Source of the DNA: Capitulum mitella
Taxonomy: Eukaryota > Arthropoda > Thecostraca > Pollicipedomorpha > Pollicipedidae
Reading direction: 5' to 3'
Assembly: GCA_030062745.1 (NCBI GenBank)
Contig: CP099848.1
Span: forward strand, 4,474,685-4,538,684
DNA: 64,000 bases
Part shown: one piece after another, positions 51,297 to 64,000 of the stretch
Layout of the letters: each line of letters starts with the position of its first letter
Numbering within the stretch: position 1 is the first letter of the stretch
Program-made: the position numbers and the translations under genes
Notes under the pieces: model-generated
Databases searched by the model: none
The model's input: only the letters and a program-made list of their open reading frames with translations
Told to the model about the DNA's origin: nothing

Positions 51297-51978
51297 CAAG
51301 ATAATATTGGTGGCAAACAAGGTTCGGTACCGAAAGAGCAAGAGGTCACCCCAGGTCACCCAAAAACAAGAGGTTGCCCAAATGACCCGCATCCGGAAAC
51401 TGTCTCGCGGATCACATGAAATCGGTAAGAACGGGGCATTGCCATGGACGACGAAAGCTACTTCACCTACCACGAGAGGTATATGTCAGGAAACCTTGGG
51501 TACTCTGTTGGAGCACGTCCAGCAGAAGTCCAGCAGAAGTACAACTGAGGCCAGAGAGCAAGTTTCCCCGCAATCTTCGTGTGGCCCGCCATCTCTCTCA
51601 GGGGTGTGACAAAGCCGGCTATCATGCCGGGTATGGGTAATGTTGATGGTAACGTGTACCGTGAGAAGTGCGTAGGAGATGTGCTCATCCCATATTTGGA
51701 TGAGGACTGTTTCGAGAGGGACATGTTGATCTGGCCAGACTTGGCCAGCGCTCATTATGCGAAAAAAAAACGCTCAAGTTGCTGAAAGAGGCCAGAGTGC
51801 CGTATGTAGTACGTGACAGCAGTCCCCCTGTGTGCACCAGGTGTGTCCTACCGAGGACATCTGGGGCATCATTAAGCAGAGGATGTATCAGGAAGACTGG
51901 TACGCAACATCCAAAGTCGCCCTAAAGCACTGGATGAGCCAGGTGATCGCTGCTCTGGACCTAGAGATACCGCGTTAA
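51297..51978 (+). pseudogene. Tc1/mariner-superfamily transposase, broken
   Basis: The three acidic catalytic motifs of a DDE/D transposase can be read in order on the plus strand: MDDESYFTYHERYMSGN (first Asp), then a stop at about 51548, WPAISLRGVTKP, NVDGNVYREKC, DMLIWPDLASAHYAKK (second Asp), a frameshift after VPYVVRDSSPP, and CPTEDIWGIIKQRMYQEDW (third acid). The natural C-terminus is LDLEIPR with a stop at 51976. The N-terminal DNA-binding region is mostly missing; VTQKQEVAQMTRIRKLSRG remains of it. In mariner relatives this part links the DNA-binding and catalytic domains. At least one stop and one frameshift make it non-functional. It lies inside the hAT element 49893..52591. Confidence 0.85.
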
Positions 51979-52599
51979 ATGCTGGTGCGCGTACCCAGGC
52001 GCGTGCGTGTTGCCGACAGATGAGAGGTGATGGAGATGATCCATTAAGCAAAAACTGACCGCAATGGTTATGACTACATTTCTGCAAAGTTCATACAGTA
52101 ATAAATGTGCTTAGGGTATGACTTTAAATACTGTCTCATTTTCCAGTGCCCACAATTTATATTTTTCCTTAATGCATTTGTGTCAGAATTTGAGAAAGAT
52201 AAGAAATATTTCGAAAAAAGGAAGATAATAAATCATAAGATGGGCCACTGACCGCATGCTGGCTATTGTTTCACAGTTTTGAACTTGAGTCCCATTCTTG
52301 CAACGATATGTCCGAACCCTCCTGGACCAATACAGAAAAGAATTGGTCCCAAGGTCTCCAGACCGACTTGGAACTGCCAGTTACATCGACAATCTAACAC
52401 AACAAGCCACGTCTCCCCTGAAACGGTTTTGGACGCAGACATTAGAGCACCGTCTTCATTGTACACCGGGATGTTAAATATCCGGCAGTGTCCGGCCGGA
52501 TCACAAAAATATCCGGCCGGATACCGGATACCGGATAGTCTCTAATATCCGGCCGGATATCCGGCCGGACCGGATATCCGGTACATCCCTAGTCTGTAG

Positions 52600-54520
52600 T
52601 TCAGGGTTTGTCCGAAAAAGTAAGTAAACGTTTAAAATTCCTGGGTCTTTATAGGTAAAAAAGGATACTAAGAAAAACTGCAGTAATGAAGACAATCACA
52701 ACGCAATTGATTCAAAAAAGGAGTGGGACTGTCTCCGGTTCCGTAATGGTGAGAATGGCATATCTCACGTACGGGTCTAATCAATGACTGTGACGAAATA
52801 CATGGTGATAATATAGCTGAATCAAAGCTATTTATCAGTTCAGGTAAATTCTCATGTGAACTTGCTTTAGGCTAGAGCTGGGGTGAAATGCTAAGAAGGA
52901 TTTGTAGTGATATGGTAATATCCGTTTTTTTTAATTTCTACATTTCATTCTGAATGTGTCTAAGGATAACAATGAAAGTTTGGTTTTGTGTATCTTGCAT
53001 TCACTAGAAATAATTTGCCTGTGAAGTTAGCATATTACCTTCCTTACATATTCATTGGGATTGAAACAGTTACCATCATCTGAGTTACCTTGATAATTGG
53101 CAGGAAAGGTCTCAGGTGTCCTCGGTGCTGGAAAGGCTTATGTAGTCCCCCATAGTAAATGAGATATGTTTTGAGATGTTCAGCTGAATTTTGTTAGTTG
53201 GAAACATTTTTACATGATGAGTTGGTCCCACCACAGCATCCTGTTTGTCCCAAAATGTGAAGTGCATACAGCCATATCCTCACAGCTTCAAGGAGGAATA
53301 TATTTTATCCAGAATTATTTGGTGGTGAACTTTGCCATTTGAAATTAGCTTCATGGGATATTGCTGGCTGCAATAATTTGCGAGGTACCTAGACCAAACA
53401 CCTCTCAGAATGAATGGGCAAAATAAGGTAAATTATGCATGTAAACATGGTTTTGTTCTGTTTTGCACTACCCTGACTGGTTCTTTGTGTTAACAGTCAT
53501 GGAGTCTTAAATCATTGTTTGGTCCTCATGATTCTGTGGCAATATGTTTTGCTGTTGGTGGCCAGCATTGTCACTCACTGTATAAAGGAGCCAAAGTTTT
53601 TAAGTCATTTGACTAGAAATAAATTACTACCCAGACCATGGGGTAGGGGACTGTTCCATTCCCCTCATGTCATGTATAACAACCTTAGGGTCATTTGATT
53701 CATATCCAGGAATTATGCTGGATTTAATTATGCCTTGACTGGATGATGATGGCTTGCCAAACAAGCTCTGCTCAGGAGGGACTAGTGTCCAGTGTCTAGT
53801 CACTAGAGTAGTATCAGGAGGGAATAACACTAGTGTCAGGAGGTTCTAGTATCCAACAGTGTCTGCTTCCATCATCTGGTCCAGTGTGCTAAATGATTGC
53901 ATATTTTCCCTCTCATTAATTAATAGTTGGTGAGTGTAGCTGGCTTTTTTTTTTTTAAATATTTTTTCTTTATTTTTGGATGAAACCAAGGGCTTCTAAG
54001 CCACATTCAGGATTGCTGTGTCCATTAGTGTGACCCATGGCTGGCCTTATGCTGGCAGCATATAGCACAATTTTATGGGCCTGGAAAATTCTCATGGATA
54101 TTGCAGGTGTTTTTTCATTGCCTGAGCATCACTTGCATTGCATTTAATGAAATATACTGCAGCCTTGACTGATAATTCTTCTTAAAATAGGCCTTTATTT
54201 CAATTTTTATGCTCCCTCTATTAATACAGAATGTCCACATATTTTGGGTAAGATATCAGAACTGCCTGTTTTGGCAAGACAAGTGTGGAACAGCAGAGTC
54301 CCATTGCAGTTGTATATTGTTATTTTTAAGCAATGGTGTCACACATTGGGTGCATTGGCTAATGCCTCCCTACAACCATCACATTTTTGAAATGCTATCA
54401 AAGGATATTAGTCAACTTTCCAATAAGATCATCTAAGGATTTCTGTGGCATATTGTCTTGTGAACTGGGCCACAGCACCTTTCCTGGGATTCATTGACTC
54501 CCTGTGTGTCACACTTGCAG
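52600..54520. other. CpG-starved block upstream of the polyamine oxidase, no gene
   Basis: From about 52920 to 54490 I find only about three CG dinucleotides, while flanking DNA and the adjacent exons are CpG-rich. The sequence is TG/CA-rich and lacks the repeat families seen elsewhere. It ends in TGTGTGTCACACTTGCAG, a good 3' splice site exactly before the ATG at 54521, so the block is probably a 5' UTR intron of that gene. No upstream exon can be placed. Confidence 0.5.
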
Positions 54521-57500
54521 ATGGCAACTTCTCCACCAGAGGGGACAAGCAAAGAAGAGCCAGAGGACGCGACGCCAGAACACCACCGGGTGATCATCAT
54601 CGGCGGCGGCGTCAGCGGCCTGTCCGCCGCCTCCTATCTAGTCAAGAATGGCATCACAGACTTCAGACTGCTCGAGGCGCGAGGCCGGCTGGGAGGCAGG
54701 GTGGTCGCCGTCACTGTAGGTACGACGGCTGTGGCAACGTGAGACTGTTCCAGAAGCGACGTCAGCGTGTGACGTACATCTGTGTTCCTGACGTTTGTTG
54801 TATGTGACGTTTTGGATGTGGTTGGGTGCACTTCGAAACCATGCCCAAGACATCAAGGTCAGGCTGGCTGCTCTATTTTACTGAGCATGAAGCTCTGTCT
54901 CATGACTGTGATTGGTGTCGACGAGGCATAACCGCTGCGTCTAAGTCTGGTGCTCAGATGTTCCTCTCTCATAGATTGCTTGCCAGTCTAAAACAGCATG
55001 TCTTCATCCTGCCTGTTTTACCATGCCTCCGGAATGTGTTCCGAAATAATCGCCCCATGGCCTAAGACAGGCAGCCTGTGCGACCTATACCGATATGCCA
55101 GGGAATTCAAATGACCAGTAATCGGTTTTCCTCTCGCACGTTTCGGTTCAGCCGCTGGACGCTGGCAACGTAGGGCCCAGCCGAGCTGCTAGTCCTGGTG
55201 ACACGCGCTGGTCGCGGTTCCGTCCAAACACCTGTTGGCGAGCCGTCCATAGAAAACACTTCTCCACTGTCCTCCATTATACATGTCACGCACACACACA
55301 CTCTGTTCACGCATGTGACATACGCGGGCCTCTGGCATGTGACGGATATGGCTGGGCGAAGTATTTGCTAGCCTGAGCTGGCCTGTAGTTAATGGAAACG
55401 TCTTATTCTTTCGAAACAGGTCATTCGCGTTTTAGATCGACGTGGCGACATCTTTATGACAAAATGACCAACAAGACTCCTGTTGACAATGTTCCTTTCT
55501 TTTTATGTTCATGGTTGACCATTCTCACGTCCGTTTGTCTCAGTTTTTCTTGCGACAGTTAACCCGTTTTCTCCCGGAACATGCGAATTAAATTCAACAC
55601 ACCATGTATCGATCCCCGTGATTATATTAAGTTAGAACTGTTTTTTTTTTAATATTCGTTTTGTGGCAGAGGATTGTTTCAGACTCCCCGGTTGTCATCT
55701 GGGTCGTCAGTTATTCCTTTGTATAGTTTTCGTGTACATTTTTTGCTGTTCCATTTTACGTCCAGCGGAATGTTTCGGCCATGTTCATAACACTGACACC
55801 ACTGTGATATTTGGGAACGCATAATAAAGGCGTTTTTGTTTTTCTATGCGGCCTGTATTTCGGAAAAAGACGCATGACTATGCACGCCTTTGTCGACGGT
55901 ACTATCGGCGTTACTCGAGCCAGCGAGGCGGCCGGGCGGTCCCCCGGCCGGCGCCCTCTCCAGCGCGGGGGTCACTGGTCGTCGCCGTGCGACTCCATGG
56001 TGACGCGCACGCCGCGCCCCTCCAGCCGCTGGATGAGCGTCGTCTCGGCGAAGGCGGCGCCGGGCGGCAGCACGCCGCCGCGGCCCGGCATCCGGTCGGC
56101 CTCGAGCAGCACGCAGACGGCGCACTGCACCACGCACAGCGCCGTGGTCACGTACACCTCGCCGGGGAACTGCAGGCGCAGCGTGAGCCGCGCGTCCGGC
56201 CGGCCGGCGGCGCCCGGCTCGCGCCAGCCCTCGCCCTCGCAGACGACGTCGAGCCGGGTCTGCTGCACCTGGCGCGGCGTCGGCCCGCGGCGGCTCACCA
56301 GGCCGGCCGACAGCCGCTCGGGGAAGGCGAGCAGCAGCCGCCGGCCGCCCGGCACGAAGCAGAGCAGGCCGAACAGCACGGCGGCCGCGATGATGAACAG
56401 GCCGCGCCAGAAGCCGGCCACGGCCACGTACTGCTGCATCTGGACAGGCGGCAGGCCGCGCAGCCGCAGCCGCCAGGCCTGCGAGCGCGCGTGCACGAAC
56501 ACGTCCGGCCCGAGGAACGGCAGGCACCAGCGGCCGGCCAGCGGGCGCGCGCGGTGCAGCAGGCCGCGGTGCGCCAGCCGGTGGCGCGGCGCCGGCAGCG
56601 GCGCCGGGAAGAGGCGCCGCTGCAGCCGCAGCACCGGCAGCTGGCACGCCGTGCCGTGGATGGTCGACACCCACGTGCCGAAGTGGACGCCGTCGTAGCC
56701 TTCCGGGCCCTGCCGGACGTCGAAGTAGCAGCGCAGGCCGCTCAGGCCGCCGGCCAGCGCGTGCTGCAGCAGCAGCGAGCCCACCTCGGCCGGGATCGAG
56801 TCGAAGCCGCACGTGCTGACGCAGTAGACGCGGCGCCGCTCGGCCTCGTCGTGCAGCTCCACCTGGCAGCGCTCGATGAAGAAGCGCTCGCCGCACACGT
56901 CCAGGTAGTGCGTGCCGGCGCGCAGGCAGGCGCGCACCACCGGCTCGCCCAGCTCGTAGTAGGGCCCGGTGGCGTTGATGAGCACCTTGGCGCGCTGGCA
57001 GAGCCGGTTCAGGCTCACCGTGCTGGCGATGTCGGCCTGCAGGAAGGCGACGTCGCCGCTGACGGCGTCGCCCAGCAGCTGCCGCAGCCGGCGCGTGTCG
57101 CGGCCGGCCAGGCCGACGCTGAGACCGAGCTGCGCGGCCGCGCGGCTCAGCTCTGCCGCGATGTACCGGCCGGTGAAGCCGGACGCGCCCAGCAGGACGA
57201 TGTCGAGCCGCGGCTGCCGCTGCTCCGCTGGCGCTGCCATGTCGGCGGCTCGTGTCGGGAGAGTGCGGCGGCCGACGGACCCCCGGCCGGCCCGCCGCCG
57301 GCGCGACGACACCTGCCGGCAATCAGCCGTCTGCCGGCCGCTCTGATGGCCGGCTAATGGCCGCTGATGAGGCGGCCGACGGCGGCCGACTGACGCGTCT
57401 GGCCGGGGTCTGCTCCGGTCTGATGGGCTCTAGCCTGTTTTCGGCGGCGGTCTGTCGGGCTCCGGGTCTGGTGGGCGAGCAGGGTCCGCCAGGGAGCCAG

Positions 57501-60500
57501 TGCGTTATCCGGGAATAGTCACCCGGTGAGCGGTACACGCAGGGAAGGATTGTCTCTTCGGGACTAACCGCGCGTCTGACGCCGACCTGTAATACCAGGC
57601 GTCCGATTGCTGTTCTGAATGCATCATTGACCCTTGCCGGCTGCGCTTGGACATGCTAGGCAGACCGACCGTCGGGTGCTGGACCGATGACCGCTGTCTG
57701 GCAGCGGGCCGATGACTGCTGTATTGTGCTGGACCAATGACCGCCGTCCGGTGCTGGACCGATGACCGCGGCCCGCGATTGATGCGGTGCTGGACCGCTG
57801 ACGGCTGACGGCTGTCTCCGGACGTGCCGCCAGACCAGCTGAAGCTGCAGCTGGGCGCGATGTGGATCCACGGCGTGCTGGGCAACCCGATCTACGAGCT
57901 GGCGGTGGACAGCGGGCTGATCAGCTGCGTGCAGGACCAGCACAAGCGCAGCCTGATGGCCTGCCGGGAGGACGGGCGTCGGGTGCCGTTCCAGGTGGTC
58001 GAGGTCAGAGCTCGGCCCCGCCTCCCCCCTCCGCTCCCCTCCTCAGGCTGCTCACAGACTCCCCGGCCACGTTAGGGCGGGGAGACTGCTCGGCTCAGCG
58101 GGACGTCGGCTGCCTCGATGCGGAAAGCGATCCTTGTGTGTGTGCTCGCCCTCGTCTCCGCCCTCAGCGCTGAAATTTGGGCCATTCCCGAGCGCGGCTG
58201 TGCCTGATTTGCATGTCAGCTGCGACCGGCTTGCCGTGGTCGGTGACAAATGCGTGGAAGGTGTCGGGTACGCAACGTAGGGGTCCATCCCACGACAGAA
58301 TCATTTTCTGACGACAGTAAGTGGTCGGAATGCAACCCCCTCCCCCTCCCTTCGTTGCCACAATGTTGCTGTCAGGGAACTTTTGGCTGACCTTTCGGCG
58401 ACATGACTTAATCCTCGTACATAAAGCACCTAACTGGACCCCACTGTCGGAAATGGCACTTCATTCGACTCACCTGAAGAGAAATAGCTCAGTAGTCCAG
58501 TATGGTTCATTGCCATTGTGGCGTACGTTGCGGTGCTGTCGCCTTCGGTGTGACCATAATGCGAGGTCATGTCACCCTCTGCCTCGGTGGCGGGCGCTAG
58601 CGCTGTCGGTGTAGGTGTGTGTCGGTGACCAGCAGCTGTTTTTATCATGCACATATTGCGCGTTCGGTTCCCATGTACCCCATTAATGACTTGGCCGTAC
58701 TTACTCTGCAAATAGGATTCGAAATTTTTGTTGTTTTCTCACATTGAGAAAAAAGTGAAAGCAAGCATCTCTTACCTGGTTCTTGTATCTCGAATTGGCG
58801 TACAACATGGGATAAGAACTCGTTTCTTTCCACACGAAGAAGATATTTCATGGGGGATTATTTATTATTTGCTCCCAGGATTCTTTTTTCTGTATGCATG
58901 CTGCTAGTGTTTTTGTCGTTTATTAACGCCATCAAAAGACCTTTGTAGGTGGTCATCTTGGCAGATGGCTTCTTGGTCTTTTTCACCACCGCACCATATA
59001 GACGCTGATGTTCCCGCCCTGCAGGAGGTCTACGAGGCCTACGAGCAGTTCTACGACCGGTGCGCCGAGTATTTCCTGTGTAAGCACGAGCCCCCGGAGG
59101 GGATCACCTCGGTGGGTGAGCACCTGCGCCTGGAGATCGACATCTACCTCTCCTCCCTGCCGGAGCGGGACAGGGAGGTGCGACGGCTGCTGTTCGAGTA
59201 CCTCATGCAGAGGGAGTCGGTCATCTCCGGAGCCCCCTCCATGGACGAGGTGGGTGGCTGTGGCGACCAGACCATGGCTCGACCTGTTTCACGCGCTCAG
59301 CAGCGGGCGCCGAAACCTGTAACTTAGTAATGCTCAGCAATGGGCTGACAGTCGTTCGCTGAGTGACAGGTGCTTGGCCTTTTGGCTTAGAGTTAGTGTA
59401 ACCTTGCCCCAGACTGGGAATAACAGGCCATATTGAGTAATTGTATCCATATTCGTTTAGAGAAAGGATTCATCAGTTATGTTTCGCCAATTTGAGGTCC
59501 GATAGAAGCCTCTCATTGTTTTGTACATATCTTGCTATGAGGTTTTATGGTCCATAGCACAAAAGAAATGTAAGGGCACCTGGAAAGCTTCACGGTTTGA
59601 TTAACACCCAAGTGATTCGCCATATTGCGCTCATGCTGCTTTAAACCGTGTATGGAATTGCGATATAAGCTATGCTACAGGCCGGGAGGAACGGAGGTAA
59701 ACAAATAAAGTGTTTGAAGCCAGTTGGACTATCGACGTCGAAATTCGAAAAAGCAGTCTAATAACATTGCCAGTCGTGGTGCCGCTAGCTGACGTCACGT
59801 AAGACTGGCCGCGGAGTGACGACTTGTGCCGCTCGCCCGTGACGCCGCGCGGCGCTGGCCGGCAGGTGGACCTGCTGGAGTGCGGCACCTACTGCGACCT
59901 GCCGGGCGGCAACATCCGGCTGCCGGACGGCTACTCGTCGATCCTGGGCCCCCTCCGGCGCGACATCCCGCCGGAGACCGTGCTGCTCGGCCACGCCGTC
60001 AGCCGCGTCGACTGGGGCCGGCCCGACCGCGTGGCCGTGCGCTGCGAGAACGGGCGCTGCCTGACGGCCGACCACGTGGTGTGCACGGCGCCGCTGGGCG
60101 TGCTGCAGGAGCGCTGGCGGCGACTGTTCGAGCCGCCGCTGCCCGCCGAGAAGGCGGCCGCCATCGGCCGGCTCGGCTTCGGCGTCGTCAACAAGATCTT
60201 CCTCGAGTACGAGCGGCCGTTCTTCCCGGCGGACGTGACCGAGCTGCTGCTGGCCTGGGAGCCGACCGACCGCACGCTGCCCGTGGCCCAACGCTGGCAG
60301 CGCGGCATCTACTCGTTCGCCAAGATGTCGGAGACCCTGCTGCTGGCCTGGGTGTGCGGCGAGGAGGCCGAGCACGTGGAGACGCTGCCGTACGACGAGG
60401 TGGGCCGCGTCTGCACCGAGGTGCTGGCCAAGTTCCTCGGCGACCCCTGCGTGCCGCCGCCGAAGAGGACCGTCTGGTAAGTGGACACATGACGGGGGAG

Positions 60501-62579
60501 GTGATGTGGATCAGAGGAATTCAGCTTAGAACGCGGCGGAATGTACCGTGAAGTTCGAAATTCAGGACTGCCTGAGGCTGCGTTTAGTTGCCACATAGTG
60601 CGAAGGTTCCGATGGTACGATGTCGCAACGAGAGGTAACGTAGTCACAATGGGCTGTCTGTTAACTGTAATTTTCTGATGGGATATTTGCAAGTCCTTGT
60701 TCTGTAGTCGTGTGAATGTAAATGTAAATGGTTTTAGCAACAGCCCATCCATGATGGTAATGAGTTTCTTGACTCGCGTCAAACGCTTAAAAGAAGGAAA
60801 CGGTAGATTGTATATAGACAAACCCATACATGCGCCGTTACTCGATCACAGCACGGAAGAGATACAGCAGGTCTTGAATTTGGATTGGAAAGTCCTGACC
60901 GTTATTCCTAACGTCGGCCGAGAGACCGTTAGACGCATTAACCACGCGTTTCGAAAATCGCCACGTGCCCGATTTGGTGTCGATTTGCGGTAAGCTCAGT
61001 TAGCGTCTCTGAGTCTGCGTTTGTGGATGTGCTGGGTTGTGACGAAGTTAGTTTATTATTACTAGATATCATACGTAATTAATGGCCAGATCGTTTGGCG
61101 CGCTATGGACTATCACGCTCAAAATAGGATAGAGTGCATCGATTGCGATTAGGGCATCATGAACGTGGCTTCAGTTCCGCTGTCCTCCCTCAGAGCTATC
61201 GCTTGGGCTGGGAAACTGATATATGTCGTTTTTATGTGTCGGAATCCATTATTCCCTTTTATTGGGCTGTCATCTTGGTGTCGAAATATTTCACTGAAAT
61301 TGGTTGGTTCTGTTTAATTATGTAAAGTTCATCATTGCTTCTGTATAATGACGCTGTTATAGAGGTGGAAAACGGATGACTTACTGGTGATCAGAATAAT
61401 CTGAGCTGCAACGTTCTAGTCCCTCGTCGTGTCTATTTATGGCACTGCACCATGAATTCAGCTAGCTGTTGTCATGTGACTGCTTCCGTCCGAGAATGTT
61501 GCACCATCCTGTGGTTATCCGTGGCCGTGTGTGACCGCCCGTGACTGTCCGTGACCACCCGTGACTGAGCGTGACCGTATGGGACCGCCCACGACCGTCC
61601 TTGACCGTGTGTGACCGTCCATTATCGCAGACCTTGACTGAACACGACCGCTCGTGACTGGCTGTGACCGCCCTGTGGCCGTCCGTGACCGTCCGTGACC
61701 GCTCGTGACCGTCCGTGGTGACGTTGAGGGGGCGTGCTTTCAGTTCGGGCTGGAAGAGCCAGCCCTACTCCCGGGGCTCGTACACGTTCATCAAGAAGGG
61801 CGCGTCCCAGAACGACATCTACGCCATCAACGCGCCGCTCTGCGCGCCCGACGGACGGACGGTGAGGGCGGGATGTCTCCCGGCCTGATCAGACCCCGCT
61901 GTCGAACGTCTGAGGTTAAGGCCTGTCCGGATGTGACGTGTCACAGCAGTGGTGAGCTGTCGCCCCCTTCGTCACGTGCGCTGCTGCTCGGTTTGCCGGC
62001 AAGGCGTTGGTGGTGTCCACCGCTGGCACGGACGCCGCCATCGCCAGCTGCGGCGCGGTGGGACACACAGGCATTCCGCTCCGCATACTGATATTACACG
62101 GTACTACTTCTGTCCCCATTCTGGGCAGCTTTTATCAGTTTCATCTCTGTATTTGTCCATCCGTTCGTTGGTACTTAGGCGCCTCATGTATGGATTGCTT
62201 GAGGTTGTCATTGGCTGTCCTGATCTCGGGTTGGATCAGGCTGCACCTCCCCCGAGGAAGGGGGGGAGAAGGCGTTGGTGGTATCCCTTGACCGTGTGCC
62301 ACCTGCCGCCGACCGCTGACCGGCCGTGACCCGCCGCCTCGGCAGCCGCGCGTGCTGTTCGCCGGCGAACACTGCCACCCGAGCTTCTACTCGACGGTGC
62401 ACGGCGCGTACCTGACGGGCCGCAGCGTGGTGCAGCAGATCCTGGCGGCGCCAGGCGGGCCGGCCGCCGCCGCCGACGCCGACTCCGCCGCCGCCGCCGA
62501 CGACGATCCCGCCGCCCTGGAGCCGGACGCCGACGACGCGGACTTGAGCGCCTGGGTGGCTGGCATCAGTATTGCGTAG
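54521..62579 (+). CDS. PAOX: Flavin-containing polyamine oxidase (acetylpolyamine/spermine oxidase type), six exons
   Basis: The enzyme family oxidises acetylated or free polyamines with FAD, giving an aldehyde, hydrogen peroxide and a shorter polyamine. Exons: 54521..54719, 57834..58003, 59025..59249, 59866..60476, 61744..61861, 62346..62579. All introns are GT-AG and the frame is kept, giving 518 residues, the usual family length. Residues 23-60 hold the Rossmann motif [16 protein letters not shown] and [13 protein letters not shown]. Residues 73-83 read [11 protein letters not shown], with the substrate-site His at 79. NKIFLEY places the conserved flavin-side Lys at 308. [19 protein letters not shown] (448-466) closes the FAD site. 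The start ATG directly follows a splice-acceptor-like CTTGCAG, implying a 5' UTR intron. Exon 2-3 features ([24 protein letters not shown]) favour PAOX over SMOX. The Ala/Asp-rich C-terminus ends GISIA and lacks a PTS1 peroxisomal signal. Confidence 0.93.
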
Positions 62580-64000
62580 TGCGCCGCCACCGTCGGGGCG
62601 GGCCGCGCCTGTTTAGCCGCGGGATAGCTGTGGGCCGGGGCCAGTTGGAACGTCAGTGGGCCAGTTCTGCGGGCGTGACGGCCGTTTATTGGGCGCCGGT
62701 CCGTTCGTGGCGCACAGATCTGCTCTGCGCCGCTCGCTGCCGGGGCGGGCCGCGCCTGTTTAGCCACGGGATAGCTGTGTACTGAGGCCAGGTGGGCCGT
62801 CGGGGGGCCAGCTCAGCGGCCGTGGTCGCTCTTTATTTGGCGCCCGTTCGTTCGAGGCACACAGATCTGCTATGCTTTCCACGGTGAATTTAGTTATTTG
62901 TACGTATATGGGTGCGTTGAGCTTTGCGAGACCAGGGTATGCATGGCTTGTCATTTGTTTACTCAGTGCGTTTTTTGCGCGCATGGGCATGGTACAAGTG
63001 AAACGTTGTTGTTTCAATATCGGAGTCATTTTTATGGGCCCTTATTATGAAAGAATATAGGAGCAAGCCTTGTGTCGTCTTTCATTGTTATCGAAACCAG
63101 TAAGACGTCTCGTGCGGTTCATGACAAGTGAGACTTACTTTGCTTGTCCTTGCATTGCTACTTTTATTTTATGCATTTCGAAATATAAATGAACATCAAT
63201 CTAGCTATTCCATTATCGTGCATCCGAGGAACTGCAAGTTTAAACGTCACGCGCGACCATTAGATTGCTCGCTATCATTACTGAGCGGATGACCCGTGGA
63301 AAAACAGCCGTCTGATTTGGGATCGAAGAGCGAAAACTGCTACGGGAATAGTTCCGTGGAAGAAAGAGCTTGGAAGGTAGCGCATTCCAAATACGATCAC
63401 AAAATTGGAGAATCATTAATGAATAAGTATTTCGTGATTTACTACTTAGTGGCCGTGAAGTTATTGGCCTCCAGAAAACGCTATGGCCGTGCCGTGCTGG
63501 TTGCTCAGGTTTATTTCTACTCGAAATAAAACTCACTTGCGTTTCGGCCTCGCTCATAATCGTTCTGTGCTGCAGCATTTGATAATTCTGTTTCACATGA
63601 TCACGACGCTCGAATCGTCAGCGTTCAGCGCAAATATCAGTACAAGGTCAGGTCCGCTACTCATCGATATTCAGGCTGTAGGTAGGCTGGTGCATCGGTC
63701 AGAAACAGCTGTCGGGCGGGGGGGGGGGGCAGCCCATCAGTCTGCCACCCGGGGGTGGGGGGAGTGACACAGTCACCACACCCTACGAGTTACAACACAA
63801 CGGAATAAACAGGATCGGCGGAGACCACTGGCGCAGCCAAAAGAAGGGGGGGGCCGAGTGCCCCGTCCCCCCTTAGGTCCGTATTTCCCTTGTGAAAACC
63901 ACAGGTGAAGCCAAGAGAGGGCCAGCCCCCCCCCCCCTAGGCCCACATTTTTCGTGAAAATCATCGCACATCGTCTTGCCAGCAGGCGGTTTACGTGCGA

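Larger units (their letters stand above)
49893..52591 (+). mobile_element. hAT element with perfect 8-bp target duplication, carrying other insertions
   Basis: The element starts TAGGGATGCACCGGAT and ends ATCCGGTACATCCCTA. It is flanked by GTCTGTAG at 49885-49892 and the identical GTCTGTAG at 52592-52599. Eight-base duplications and short inverted ends are hAT hallmarks. Arrays of CCGGCCGGATA-type words sit inside both ends. No hAT transposase is visible in the 2.7 kb. The interior holds a three-copy tandem repeat (50460-50930) and a broken Tc1/mariner transposase (51297-51978). Confidence 0.85.

Overview
The window is animal nuclear DNA with sparse genes, many repeats, and genes interrupted by introns. 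Two genes encode secreted cuticle proteins with a Rebers-Riddiford (RR) chitin-binding domain. They have the classic four-codon first exon, a TATA box and an arthropod-type initiator, so the source is an arthropod. The pro-resilin-like form of the RR domain and the very GC-rich coding exons make a crustacean my best guess. That last step is inference.

Layout. 1-14 kb holds no gene I recognise. It contains minisatellites, a TA microsatellite, one TTAA-flanked element (family A) and a decayed L1/Tx1-type LINE (6.8-7.9 kb). 14-24 kb carries the two cuticle genes, both on the minus strand and about 9 kb apart, with nested TTAA-type elements between them. 24-52 kb is mostly transposon debris: families A, B and C, a foldback element built of TTCGTA-type iterons (30.2-31.7 kb), a frameshifted trypsin-like protease pseudogene (32.6-33.4 kb), two tRNA-like sequences, a hAT-like element with a roughly 400-bp palindrome (48.3-49.6 kb), and a hAT element with a perfect 8-bp target duplication that encloses a broken Tc1/mariner transposase (49.9-52.6 kb). 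52.9-54.5 kb is a CpG-starved block directly upstream of a gene.

54.5-62.6 kb is the best-supported gene: a six-exon flavin polyamine oxidase on the plus strand. All five splice junctions keep the reading frame and give 518 residues. Inside its first coding intron, on the opposite strand, lies a complete intronless saccharopine dehydrogenase-like oxidoreductase (SCCPDH type, 422 residues). The last kilobase begins another G-run hAT-like repeat that leaves the window.

Functionally, the two cuticle genes form one recent duplicate unit with shared promoter architecture. The oxidase and the nested oxidoreductase are linked only by position. The most unusual pattern in the non-coding part is that several repeat families with different termini all carry dense AGGTCA/TGACCT hexamers (nuclear-receptor half-sites), and most carry long G-runs near their ends.
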